A DNA stretch of 64,000 nt, taken from positions 1,617,931 to 1,681,930 of the forward strand of contig CM074193.1 in the NCBI GenBank assembly GCA_037179385.1, written 5' to 3'. Shown piece after piece: positions 49,286 through 60,295 of the stretch; the first letter of the stretch is position 1; every line of letters begins with the position of its first letter. Below the pieces are notes generated by a model. That model saw only the letters and a list, made by a program, of their open reading frames with translations, had not been told where the DNA came from and did not search any database. The translations under genes and the position numbers were made by a program. This stretch comes from Holothuria scabra (lineage: Eukaryota; Echinodermata; Holothuroidea; Aspidochirotida; Holothuriidae).

Positions 49286-50130
49286 GTGGCAGTAACAAAT
49301 GATGCAATGAAGTCCTAAGAACGAGTGAAATTTACACAGAGCGTTTAGTCATTGGCTTCGCCACTTGCAGTCGGCCGTCGCTACCGTGGTTGTGAGAGTG
49401 TCTCACGTTACCCCACCCAAAGATGGTCAGAGCGACGTTTGCAAAATTTGAAATTCCAGTGTTATAGGAATCTGAAGTTTGTTGGCCCACCATCTGCATA
49501 AATGGTTTTGTCATGGAAATAAATGAATTGTACTACAACGGTTCGGCAAGCCTTGGAACATTCGCCATTATTGTATCATGGAAGCTGATGCAGGACGTGC
49601 TACGTCCGCTTTTCCGCCCACTCCCGAGACGGGGCGGAAAAGCGGACGTAGCACGTCCTGCATCAGCTTCTGTAGGTTATTGACCCTGTCACCTTAAACT
49701 ATTGTCTCTCTCTTTGTTGTGGCCGAATTTTCGGGTAACTTCTAGCAGCTTCGAGCTCCGCGTGAAACAGTAAAGATGGGTGACATCTGCGCTCTCCGCC
49801 TGGGTCCAAAAGGACCCGAAGAACCGTAAAGGGTTAAGTGGCAGTAACAAATGATGCAATGAAGTCCTAAGAACGAGTGAAATTTACACAAAGCGTTTAG
49901 TCATTGGCTTCGCCACTTGCAGTCGGCCGTCGCTACCGTGGTTGTGAGAGTGTCTCACGTTACCCCACCCAAAGATGGTCAGAGCGACGTTTGCAAAATT
50001 TGAAATTCCAGTGTTATAGGAATCTGAAGTTTGTTGGCCCACCATCTGCATAAATGGTTTTGTCATGGAAATAAATGAATTGTACTACAACGGTTCGGCA
50101 AGCCTTGGAACATTCTCCATTATTGTATCA
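49080..50130. repeat. 499-bp direct duplication (offset 552 bp)
   Basis: 49080-49578 recurs at 49632-50130 with very few differences. The copied block starts inside the TTAA MITE and runs into unique flank (CTACCGTGGTTGTGAGAGTG, CCCACCATCTGCATAAATGG). The 53-bp linker is an inverted piece of the same MITE. Confidence 0.93.
49581..49670. repeat. 39-bp perfect hairpin at the duplication junction
   Basis: 49581-49619 and 49632-49670 are exact inverse copies around a 12-nt loop. They are formed by an inverted fragment of the MITE facing the second direct copy. Confidence 0.93.
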
Positions 50131-50879
50131 CCGTTATAAAGAAAATACTATTACAGGAACAAGCGCTAGGACACGTGCCCAAAAATTAATGGTACACCTC
50201 CATTCTCTGTCTACACAGGGTACACTGGAGGTGTCTTTCGAAAGAACATACAGTTCGTGATATAACCGTTTTCGCGTAAAATAACTGGAAATATGGCCAA
50301 ATATATCTACACTTTTGGAATAAAGATTTCAAAATTCACAGTTTTTATTGGGGAACCGCGGAATTTAATAAAACAAAATTTGGTATGTGTTTAGTTGAAA
50401 TGGAAAAAAATTGCTTCATCACAGGGGGTATGCCTTTTAAAAGAAAATTAAGTAGAATGCTGGGGTGATTGAAGATTACCTGGGTTTTTTATTGTACGGC
50501 GTATCTATAGAAACTGGAAAATTCCTTGATTTTTCTTTTCACGAATTCGTCTGGAGCGACTAGTAGTTTGTTGGTGTTATCTGTCTATTGGATATCATCA
50601 TGCAGATTGAGGAAATCGGACGATATTTGTATTTGTCTTAACATTAACAGATATTTGAAAATCTGGAGCTTAAACATTGAAGGAATTTTGATGTAGAAAA
50701 GTTGAAAATTGTAGTCTTTTTTGACCAGAAAGCCAAAAGGCTTAGTGATTCCTTGCCGCTGAAATGTAAGGCCTTTTTTCACATTGACATTGCTTGGCAA
50801 TGTTTTTCAATTAACAGGGCTCCATAATGTGCCCACAAAGTACACATGCAAGGCATCCAGTCTTCCTACATTGAGATCC

Positions 50880-53515
50880 CCCTTGCCCGTTGTGAACCCA
50901 AATGACATTTGACCTCCACCAAAAACTTCTGGGACCATGTATTCACTATGTGCCATCTACAGGACAAGTTAAAGGACCCAACAAGTGACATTTCTTGAAA
51001 GACTGTGCAGGAAAGCTTGTCAGGCTTTGAACATGCTGACTCGAAATGAACTTTGACCTTTCAGAAAATCAATAGGGATCATCTACTCAATATGACCAAT
51101 CCACACACTAAATATGAGTATAGTCACATGTACCGTTCTCGAGATATCGTGTTTACGAAGTTTTGACCTTTTGACCTCTCATGACCCCAAATGACCTTTG
51201 ACCTCCACCAAACACAATAGGGATCATCTACTCAATATGGCCAACACACTTTCCAAACATGAGTATAGTCACGTGTACCGTTCTCGAGATATCGTGTTTA
51301 TGAAGTTTTGACCTTTTGACCTCTCTTGACCCCAAATGACCTTTGATCTCCACCAAAAGCAGTAGGGATCATCTACTCAATATGACCAACCCACACACCA
51401 AATATGAGCATAGTCGCATGTACCATTCTCGAGTTATCGTGTTTATGAAGTTTTGACCTTTTGACCTCTCTTGACCCCAAATGACCTTTGATCTCCACCA
51501 AAAGCAGTAGGGATCATCTACTCAATATGACCAACCCACACACCACAATGAGCATAGTCGCATGTACCATTCTCGAGATATCGTGTTTATGAAGTTTTGA
51601 CCTTTTGACCTCTCTTGACCCCAAATGACCTTTGACCTCCAACAAAAACAATAGGGATTATCTACTCAATATGACCAACCCACACACCAAATATGAGCAT
51701 AGTCACATGTACCGTTCTGGAGATATCATGTTTACGCAGTTTTGACCTTTTGACCTCTCGTGACCCCAAATGACCTTTGATCTCCAACAAAAACAATAGG
51801 GATCAACTACTCAATATGGCCAATGCACACACCGAATATGAGATTAGTCACACCTACTCTTCTCGAGATACCGTGTTTACAACAATTTTTAAGGAATTTA
51901 CCCATTGACCTCTCGTGACCCCAAATGACCTTTGACCGCCACGAAAATCAATAGGGATTATCTACTCAATATGACCAACCCACACACCAAATATGAGCAT
52001 AGTCACATGTACCGTTCTGGAGATATCATGTTTACGCAGTTTTGACCTTTTGACCTCTCGTGACCCCAAATGACCCTTGATCTCCACCAAAAACAATGGG
52101 GATCAACTACTCAATATGGCCAATGCACACACCGAATATGTGATTAGTCACACCTACTCTTCTCGAGATACCGTGTTTACAACAATTTTTAAGGAATTTA
52201 CCCATTGACCTCTCGTGACCCCAAATGACCTTTGACCGCCACGAAAATCAATAGGGATTATCTACTCAATATGACCAACATACACAACAAATATGAGTAT
52301 AGTCACATGTACCGTTCTCGAGATATCCTGTTTACGAAGTTTTGACCTTTTGACCTCTCGTGACCCCAAATGACCATTGACCTCCACCAAAAACAATATG
52401 GATCATCTACTCGATATGACCAACCTACACACCAAATATGAGTATAGTCACATGTACCGTTCTCGAGATATCGTGTTTACGAAGTTTTGACCTTTTGACC
52501 TCTCGTGACCTAAAATGACCATTGACCTCCACCAAAAACAATAGGGATCATCTACTCAATATGACCAACATACATACCAAATATGAGTATAGTCACATGT
52601 ACCGTTCTCGAGATATCCTGTTTACGAAGTTTTGACCTTTTGACCTCTCGTGACCCCAAATGACCTTTGACCTCCAAGAAAATCAATAGGGATTATCTAC
52701 TCAATAGGACCAACTTACACACCAAATATGAGCATACTCACATGTACCGTTCTCGAGATATCGTGTTTACGAAGTTTTGACCTTTTGAACTCTCGTGACC
52801 TAAAATGACCTTTGACCTCCACCAAAAACAACAGGGATCATCTACTCAATATGACCAACATACACACCAATTATTAGTATAGTCACATGTACCGTTCTCG
52901 AGATATCGTGTTTACGAAGTTTTGACCTTTTGACCTCTCGTGACCCCAAATGACCTTTGACCTCCACCAAAAACAATAGGGATCATCTACTCAATATAAC
53001 CAACCCACACACCAACAATGAGCATAGTCACATGTACCGTTCTGGAGATATCGTGTTTACAAAGTTTTGACCTTTCGACCTCTCGTGACCCCAAATGACC
53101 TTTGATCTCCACCAAAAACAATAGGGATCATCTACTCAATATGGCCAATGCACACACCAAATATGAGATTAGTCACACTTATGCTTCTTGAGATACCGTG
53201 TTTACAAGCAATTTCTAAGGAATTTACCTATTGACCTCTCGTGACCCCAAATGACCTTTGACCTCCAAGAAAATCGATAGGGATCATCTAGTCAATATGA
53301 CCAACCCACACACCAAATATGAGCATAGTCACATGTACCGTTCTCGAGATATCGTGTTTACAAGATTTTGACCGCTCGTGACCCCAAGTGACCTTTGACG
53401 TCCACCAAAAACAATAGGGATCATCTACTCAATATGGGCAATCCACATGCCAAGTATGAGATCCCTCGGACTTACCCTTCTTGAGATATCGTGTTTACAA
53501 GCCAAAGCGTCACAT
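50880..53515 (+). repeat. 145-bp satellite array rich in nuclear-receptor half sites
   Basis: About 18 monomers. Successive GTTTTGACC positions at 51306, 51451, 51595, 51740, then 52340, 52485, 52630, 52775, 52920 and 53065 give a 145-bp period. Some units are of about 155 bp with an AAGGAATTTACC insert. The left end (50880-51020) is diverged. Each monomer has TGACCTTTTGACCT (DR2), GTGACCCC and TGACCTTTGACCT (DR1), as well as CTCGAGATATCGTG. The array lies in an intron of NXPE-like gene 2. Confidence 0.95.
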
Positions 53516-53546
53516 ACGCACACACACACACACACACATACACACG
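53516..53546. repeat. (CA)n tract at the satellite edge
   Basis: A short CA repeat with one TA interruption, directly after the last satellite monomer. Confidence 0.95.
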
Positions 53547-53562
53547 ACATCACCATCGCATA

Positions 53563-53591
53563 GATTCCTTGCCTGCCTACGGCAAGGAATC
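53563..53591. repeat. 11-bp stem, 7-nt loop inverted repeat
   Basis: GATTCCTTGCC and GGCAAGGAATC around TGCCTAC, just beyond the (CA)n tract. It may be the terminus of the mobile or amplified unit that contains the satellite. Confidence 0.7.
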
Positions 53592-54876
53592 AAAAATCAG
53601 CCTGCTCAAATTCATACGCGCAAAATCAAAACTAAAGTTGTTTGAGGTTTCCTATTGGTTTTCTTTTACTTTGTTTGCAATATGTTTGAATGTGAAAATA
53701 TATAGCTTATGTTGAAAACCTTTTTGGTTTTTTGTGAAGAAAATTGGGAGTTTTGATAATTTCTTTGAACAATATGTTGGTCCTCTTGTTAGCAAAATCA
53801 TTAAAAACCGTCGGGGAAGTGCATGACTGAAGTTTATCGGACTTACATGTTTTATCGTATGGCTGAAGACTCCCGATGGAATTGAATTCTTATAGACGAG
53901 GGGAATAGTGTTCGCCGATTGAGAAGCCATGGTCATGATCCCCTCGAGTCCCCCGCTGGAACTAGCTCTTCTTTGTTTGAAGAGATCATCCTAGCCAATA
54001 AAAGTCCTGCCTTCAAACAAGGGACTTATATTTTCACACTTGAGAACATTTTGACATCGCCTCCACTCGTTTTCAAAGCAACGCCCATCCCTCAAACACG
54101 GCACCTTAAACAATGGGACCTATTGGCAGGTGACCAGCAACAATCCCGTCTCTTTGTCGATTATTCACAAATCTTAAAGATTTGCTTTTTAAAGCAGGGG
54201 TTCTCAAGATTTGAAGTAGATAGAAAAAAAAGGAAATGTACAACGATAATTTGTTAGATACGCTGTAAGTTGAATTATTTAATCCTATCATTGTGAGAGG
54301 GGTACTGCTGATGACATTCTACTGCATAGAGCCAAAAAAGTCATCAGTATGTTGGAGAATTCAAATAAAAGAAAAACCGCTGTATCATTGTTTTGTGTAT
54401 CCTACATGCGATTGTTTCAGAAGAAGTAATGCGATGCACATAAAATCTGACGTGAACATATTTTTTTTTTTTGGGGGGGGGGGGGGGAGGTCGGATTGAA
54501 AACCCTGCTTCTGTGTACTTATTTAGCATAACATATTTGAACTGGGAATATCAACGATGTTTGCAAGCTTGAGTCATTTAATGACATCAGCACTATCAGT
54601 CCCGTAGTAAGAGCCGCAGATGAAATGAGGGGACACCGGTACGGTAGTTTCAGGGGCCTGTGGGGTTTGGGGAAGGGCTGAACCTTTCTTCTATGTATTT
54701 TTTAAGGAACCAGGTGGAAAATGAGATTTTGACTTTAACACGATTTATATCGAAGGTTAAGTTGCGTTGATGGTTTATTGCGGTATTAAGTTTAGCTTAC
54801 TTTTAGCCCGACCGAAAACGTTTTTCCTTCGGGGTTCCTGTGGCTAAGGTCGTTTGTACAAGACCACACCTCTTAC

Positions 54877-55407
54877 CTGAAATATTCTTTCACTGCAATC
54901 ACGATTTTCTGAATACTGTTTTCCATCTATATTAGTTGACATAAATTCTCCATAATATGATTGGTATTTTGCGCGGGATCCGTTTATTGTTGGTTGCAAC
55001 AATGGCACAGCTTCGGCCGAATTGACAAGTATAACTTCTAGTGCCGTAGAACCTTCCCACAGCAGGTAGAATGTGGCCAAGTACGTCCCATTTCCATAAT
55101 CCTCTATACTATATGCATTAATAGCTGAGTATGGTTTTAGGGAATACAACTTTACACGGAACACGTCTCCACCATGGGTTTTGACTCGATCGAGACCATC
55201 TCTGGCCTCTATTTTCACCAAAAAAGGATCACACACGTTGTACACAGATTTTCCTAAAATAGTTACTCTCGTGAAATTGGTGCTTGTTATAAAATCGACC
55301 GATCTTGAGTTTACAGAAACTTCCTCGATGCTATTAATAAACCGTACACTATGTTTTTTCTTGAATAAGTTGCAAAGGGCAGGGGATTTCTCTTTTGTAA
55401 AAGGAAC
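54877..55407 (-). CDS. NXPE-like gene 2, neurexophilin-like domain exon
   Basis: 531 bp, phase 0 at both ends (acceptor TTTCGACAG/GTTCC, donor TTTCAG/GTAAGA). Motifs: FTRVTILGKSVYNVCD, VKIEARDGLDRVKTHGGDVF, DYGNGTYLATFYLLWEG, LVNSAEAVP, TINGSRAKY. The open frame runs upstream to 55602, but that part is the (AAT)n-headed repeat and follows a good acceptor, so it is left out. Confidence 0.9.
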
Positions 55408-55504
55408 CTGTCGAAATGAAACAGAAAATACTTCTTGAAGGCTTTTAACACAGACAAACTTCATTGACTTTAAAATATGCAGAAAATCTTCTCCTTTAGT
55501 AAAT

Positions 55505-56060
55505 AATAATAATAACTGGCAATTTATAAAGCGCAAATGCCAAGGCCTGAAAGCCTGTACAGTTAAAGTTAAAAAACTGAAAACAGAATAAAGCCAGTGC
55601 ATAAATAATTTACAAAGAATAAAAGAAAATAAAACCTAAAGAATAAAAATATAGTGAGGACAAAAACAATGTAGAAATTAAACTAGCAGAAATTAAAAGG
55701 AAAACCCCATACAACAATTAACGATGGAACAAAAGCAAAGTAAAAATAATTGAATTCATTTAAACAACCCCCAAAACTAAAACAATAGAATGTAAAAAGG
55801 CAAAGTAGAATAATTAAATTCGATTAAGAACTCAAAAATCTCAAACAGTAGAATGTAATAAAAAAAAAATTCATGGAAACAATGTACAATCAAGATCTAG
55901 AAACACAAATCAATCAGTAACTAAAAACAGTTCTCACATTAAACCAACGGAAAAAAGTGAGTCTTAAGTCTAGATTTAAAAGTTCCAAGTGAAGGAGCGA
56001 GTTGAATGATGGCGGAAAGATTGTTCCACAACTGAACAGTGGCGAACGATCCATTTTCAT
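55505..56060. repeat. (AAT)n-headed dispersed repeat, copy 2
   Basis: AATAATAATAATAACTGGC, TTTATAAAGCGC, a long A-rich body and GATTGTTCCACAACTGAACAG, parallel to 47965-48275. Confidence 0.6.
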
Positions 56061-56640
56061 CAAAATGAAAACTGCAACTCTATAGCCTATAGTGTTCTGT
56101 AGATATTAATTTTAAAAGTGATGCAATTTTTCCTGAGATGTAGTGCATTGTGGGGAAGCAGTGATGTCATCTCGGCACATTAATTTAATATTGCGTTCAA
56201 TTTAATTGTAATTTTAATGATGCTGCAGGGAGCATTAAGCAACATTTTTTGCTATACCCTGCAAATGGTGCGGGGTAATGTTAAATCTACATTAAAAGGT
56301 AATTAATCATTCCAACAGTATCCAATTTCAAGGACAAACAGGACGTTCAACTATAAAGAAAAACATATGAGGCAATGTGCCCACATTTCATAACTGCCTG
56401 TGGCTTTCTTTACTTAGTGGACAGGAGGTATTTTTTAACAAATATAAGCAATCATTAAAGTGAGATATCTTGATTTAGGAAAAGGGTATTGAGACAAGGT
56501 TTAAAGGACATGATCAGGAATATTATCAGTTTTGTCTTTCTTGCTAGGAGTTAATGAAAAACCACCGTAATATGCCTGTAATAATCAATAAAAGTTTATG
56601 AAAAGTGATAAGTTTAATATAGGGTAGTCAAATTGTAGTG
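56061..56640. other. Unassigned spacer
   Basis: No gene is seen; the missing first exon of NXPE-like gene 2 could not be found here or further right. Confidence 0.4.
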
Positions 56641-56880
56641 CCTGGTAATTAAGTTGGTTGGTTAGATAGTTTCCAACCAATTGACTTATGTCGAGCGTGC
56701 AACGGTCCTTGTCCAGTTACGGCTCACCGGCTTGATACTCCATTGCTTATACTTAGCACCAAGCACAATGACAGCGGGTTCCGTTTATAAAGTCTTTGGT
56801 GTGAACCGGACAGGACTCGAACTCCAAATATCCCGATTGTAAGTCGGATGCTCTTACCACGTGATCACACTGTGAGGGTG
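56640..56880 (-). mobile_element. tRNA-derived SINE, minus-strand copy
   Basis: On the minus strand the head has a CCGA/TCGG anticodon stem with loop CTTACAA (TAC at the anticodon position) and box B AGTTCGAGTCC. The body follows: GTTCACACCAAAGACTTTA, AAGCAATGGAGTATCAAGCC, GTGAGCCGTAACTGGAC, CAATTGGTTGGAAACTA. Confidence 0.75.
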
Positions 56881-57215
56881 AGATTAACTGGAAGACTGAA
56901 GCGAAACACTGAGCCTCATTAACCTAGGCTTAACTTTTTTCATGTTTCAAATTCCAGTATGAGCCTTCATTTTGTTAAGGTGGGTTATAGAACTAATCTG
57001 GTATATATAGACATGATAAAAAGGATCTCGAGGCTTGATACCCCATTGCTTATACTTAGCACCAAGCACAATGACAGCGGGTTCCGTTTATAAAGTCTTT
57101 GGTATGAACCGGCCAGGACTCGAACTCCAAATATCCCGATTGTGAGTCGGATGCTCTAACCACGTGATCACACTGTGAGGGTGAGATTAACTGGAAGACT
57201 GAAGCGAAACACTGA
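56731..57215. repeat. Direct duplication of the SINE head (offset 303 bp)
   Basis: 56731-56912 and 57034-57215 are over 95 percent identical. They differ at the anticodon position (TAC against CAC on the minus strand). The 121 bp between them (56913-57033) is found inverted at about 60519-60645 (both contain TTTCAAATTCCAGTATGAG or its inverse). Confidence 0.9.
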
Positions 57216-57840
57216 CCTAATACACCATAAGCAACAGACTTTTGGATCAGACGAAGGAGTACATTCGTCAGGACTTTCCAAATAGACGGATACAGCGTTT
57301 TTTAACGTGTACCAGACTTAGACAGTAACATCCTCAGCGACAGGAATCCCTTCGACTACAGGGGTCCCAGGCGCCGATCAAGATATTTCAAAAAGTGTGT
57401 GTGTGTGGGGGGGGGAGCTGAACTTAGAGAAAGCGGACAATGGGGACGTACCAAGGCTACGCAGGATTTTTCTGAAGGGGGTCATGCGATTTGTTCAGTG
57501 ATTGCTGGCCTGGGGGAGGGGTTTGAAACTTCTAAAAAGTTTTGCGTTTTCAAGGAACCTACATGCAAAATGAGGCAACATTTTCGATTCTGACGGGAAC
57601 AGTGTTAAACGATGAATTGTGGTGCTTCATGAGGATAAAACTGACACTTTTGTGTCTTTATATCCAGTCTTATCCCATTAACGCTACCTTTCGAAGTAAA
57701 ACTTGTCATAAAATTTGCATACTTCTGGGAGCCAAAATAAAATAGCATCGATCGATATGGGCGAACGGGAGCATTTTTTCTTAGGTTTTTTCATGGCCTC
57801 AAAACATTATTCTGCAACAATGATTATATCTAAGTGGAGC
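57216..57840. other. Unassigned spacer
   Basis: A (GT)n/(G)n tract is at 57395-57417. Nothing else is supported. Confidence 0.4.
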
Positions 57841-58260
57841 GCCATCATTAGTTTGCACGGGGCGTAGGGAAAATTTTGAAAGTAAGACCCTGAGATGTTC
57901 GGAAATGGCATTTTCGAGATTCACACGAAGAATCTAAGCAGTCGCTATCTTCGTTTGTCGTTTGAAATAAAATTCCCACTTCAAAATAAGTTCTCGAACT
58001 GCAAAGCCTTGCCCCCCTCCCTACGGTACACTTCTCTTTGACGTACGGTGATTCTCTGCCTGAAAAATCTAATTCTGCCAGAAAGACCAACCGGATCGTC
58101 ACCATTTGTTGGCGCGGAGCGTACAGAAAATTTTGAAAAATCACGAACACTTAGACACCCACCAGAAACGGCATTTCCTACCGACTTGTGTAAGTAGATT
58201 CTAAGTAATCATTATTTTGAGCTTTCGTTTGCAATAAAATTGATACTTCAATAAAAAAAA
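57840..58260 (-). repeat. Satellite R2, two inverted units
   Basis: GCGCCATCATTAGTTTGC, GAAAATTTTGAAA, GGAAATGGC and ATTCTAAGTAATC on the plus strand are the reverse of R2 words at 34180-36390. Confidence 0.65.
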
Positions 58261-58912
58261 AAATGAGTAAATTGTAAAATGATCGGAAAATTACCAGATG
58301 AAAGGTACCACTTTAGTTGGATGAAACGGTAATATGAAGAAATATTTGGAAATTGAGCTTGTATGCTAATTTTACAAACTATTTGACTGCTTTGCGACAT
58401 AAGATTATGATGAGTATAACATTTAAAATTCGAGCAACTTCATTGGCGAAAATCCCTTCTGAACTTCAAGGGAGGATGGCAATGCATCGCAAACCGGCTA
58501 CCCAGCCTTTACAAGATTCATCGAACTTTGCAAGGATCTCATGTGTTTGAGCAGCCTGATTAGCTCAGACTCAGAGGCTTTCATGCTCGACGCTTACCTG
58601 AGTGGAAAATTGCATGAAACTGATTGAATTTTACAAAACCGACCTAATTTTTGCCCGCAATGCCTCCTACATATCATACGCATTAAATAAAAACATACCG
58701 GTGCCAAACGAAATAGAAATCAAAATCAACGTATAGCCAAATTATCTGTTGTAAGCATCAACACATGTAGGAGGGCTTCAATTCTTACATGTAGCATCAT
58801 AATTAACACTTTAAACATACTTGAAAATTGTAAGATGCTTTTTGTGTTTCTCCGACATGGTTGTTTTTGATTGCTGTCAATCTGTACCAGGGGTTTGGCA
58901 CATTGGTAAATC
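58261..58912. other. Unassigned spacer
   Basis: No supported feature. Confidence 0.4.
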
Positions 58913-58915
58913 TAA

Positions 58916-59351
58916 CAGGGGAAGGATGGGGGAAGGATGGGGGAAGGATGGGGGAAGGATGGGGGAAGGATGGGGGAAGGATGGGGAAGGATGGGGGAAG
59001 GATGGGGGAAGGATGGGGGAAGGATGGGGGAAGGATGGGGGAAGGATGGGGAAGGATGGGGGGAAGGATGGGGGAAGGATGGGGAAGGATGGGGAAGGAT
59101 GGGGGAAGGATGGGGGAAGGATGGGGGAAGGATGGGGGAAGGATGGGGAAGGATGGGGGAAGGATGGGGGAAGGATGGGGATGGGGAAGGATGGGGAAGG
59201 ATGGGGAAGGATGGGGGGAAGGATGGGGAAGGATGGGGGAAGGATGGGGAAGGATGGGGGAAGGATGGGGAAGGATGGGGGAAGGATGGGGGAAGGATGG
59301 GGGAAGGATGGGGGAAGGATGGGGGAAGGATGGGGGAAGGATGGGGGAAAG
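58916..59351 (+). repeat. 11-bp G-rich minisatellite
   Basis: About 40 units of GGGGGAAGGAT, some 10-bp units lacking one G, and one GGGGATGGGG variant near 59177. All six frames stay open or nearly so, producing false ORFs. The G-runs (4-6 G every 10-11 bp) could form G-quadruplexes. Confidence 0.97.
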
Positions 59352-59721
59352 GGGTGACGGTAAGACGCCACCGAATATACATCTATATCTGCTCCACTGT
59401 GACCACTCAGATGGACACGACAACATGATTTGGTCCAAAAGTTTGCACACCCCTGCTCTTTACCATAACACACCACCGTTGGCAACTGAGACAAGACTAA
59501 CGCGTTGACCGTTCACAACCGCTCTATACATTGCACACTTGGGCTGACATGCGACTGTGTAAACATAGTTCAGTCGGTAACGCTCATCACTTGATGACAT
59601 ATTGCCCGGCTGCTATTCACATCATTTAAATCTTGTCGTTGTGGCCAGGAAGTTACAGCTCCCTGTTGTTGCGCGAAGGTAAGAGGGCAGGAAACTAAAT
59701 AGAGAGCCTATGAACACGGAT

Positions 59722-59978
59722 TTAACCCTTTACCGTTGTGCTCCGATAGGGGCATATTTGCGCGCCTCGGGAGTGGGCGGAAAAGCGGACGTAGCCGCCC
59801 CGCATCGGCTTCCGTAGGCCATTGACCCTGTGACCATAAACTATTGCCCCTCTCGCTGTTGTGGCCGAATTTTCGGGTAGCTACTCGCAGTTTCGAGCTC
59901 CGCGTGGAACAGTAAAGATGTGTGACAGCCGAGCTCTCCGCATGGGCCAAAAGGACCCAAACAACGGTAAAGGGTTAA
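59722..59978 (+). mobile_element. TTAA MITE, copy 3
   Basis: Complete copy with TTAA at both ends: TTAACCCTTTACCGTTGTG to ACAACGGTAAAGGGTTAA. Length 257 bp. Confidence 0.88.
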
Positions 59979-60072
59979 AATAAGCCTGTGGAGTGTGTTT
60001 ACTGCAAAGCTAATCCCACGCCTCTGCGTGTGTGCACGTAAACCTTTAGCCGAGTGGTGCAGGTGTTTTAGC

Positions 60073-60295
60073 TTAACCCTTTACCGTTGTGCTCCGATCG
60101 GGGCATATTTGCGCGCCTCGGGAGTGGGCGGAAAAGCGGACGTAGCCCGCCCCGCATCGAGTTCCGTAGGCCGAATTGTGGCCGAATTTTCGGGTAGCTA
60201 CTCGCAGTTTCGAGCTCCGCGTGGAACAGTAAAGATGTGTGACAGCCGAGCTCTCCGCATGGGTCCAAAAGGACCCAAACAACGGTAAGGGTTAA
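60073..60295 (+). mobile_element. TTAA MITE, copy 4 (internal deletion)
   Basis: Both TTAA ends are present. About 35 bp between the GCATCG and GGCCGAATT parts of the interior are missing compared with copy 3. Confidence 0.88.

Larger units (their letters stand above)
48883..54876 (-). other. Intron of NXPE-like gene 2 (6.0 kb)
   Basis: Holds the TTAA MITE duplication (49023-50130) and the 145-bp satellite (50880-53515). 53592-54840 has no supported feature apart from a T/G run at 54460-54487. Confidence 0.7.
37732..55407 (-). other. NXPE-like gene 2, partial model (exons 2-4)
   Basis: Exons (minus): 55407-54877, 48882-48707, 38563-37732, with introns of 5994 and 10143 bp. The junctions have the same positions and phases as gene 1. 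Joined, they give about 512 residues covering the neurexophilin-like domain, the Cys-rich linker and the PC-esterase domain. The signal-anchor exon was not found between 55408 and 64000 and may lie outside. The open, conserved exons and intact GDST and DNTH motifs argue for a functional gene. Confidence 0.82.

Noticed and set aside
50880..53515. Regular repeats suggesting a CRISPR-like array
   Set aside because: The whole 145-bp unit is repeated, with no unique spacers, in an animal intron.
53731..53826. Short frame FVKKIGSFDNFFEQYVGPLV... ending RRGSA
   Set aside because: Looks protein-like but is about 30 codons, has no splice context I can support and no family I recognise.
55408..55602. 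Upstream part of the open frame containing the gene 2 neurexophilin exon, with a hydrophobic start
   Set aside because: Lies in the (AAT)n-headed repeat and upstream of a good acceptor at 55407/55408; not homologous to gene 1 exon 1.
58803..59508. Frames of about 215 codons rich in G-W-G-K-D or S-F-P-H-P
   Set aside because: Product of the 11-bp minisatellite; frames on both strands are equally open and flanks show no gene structure.
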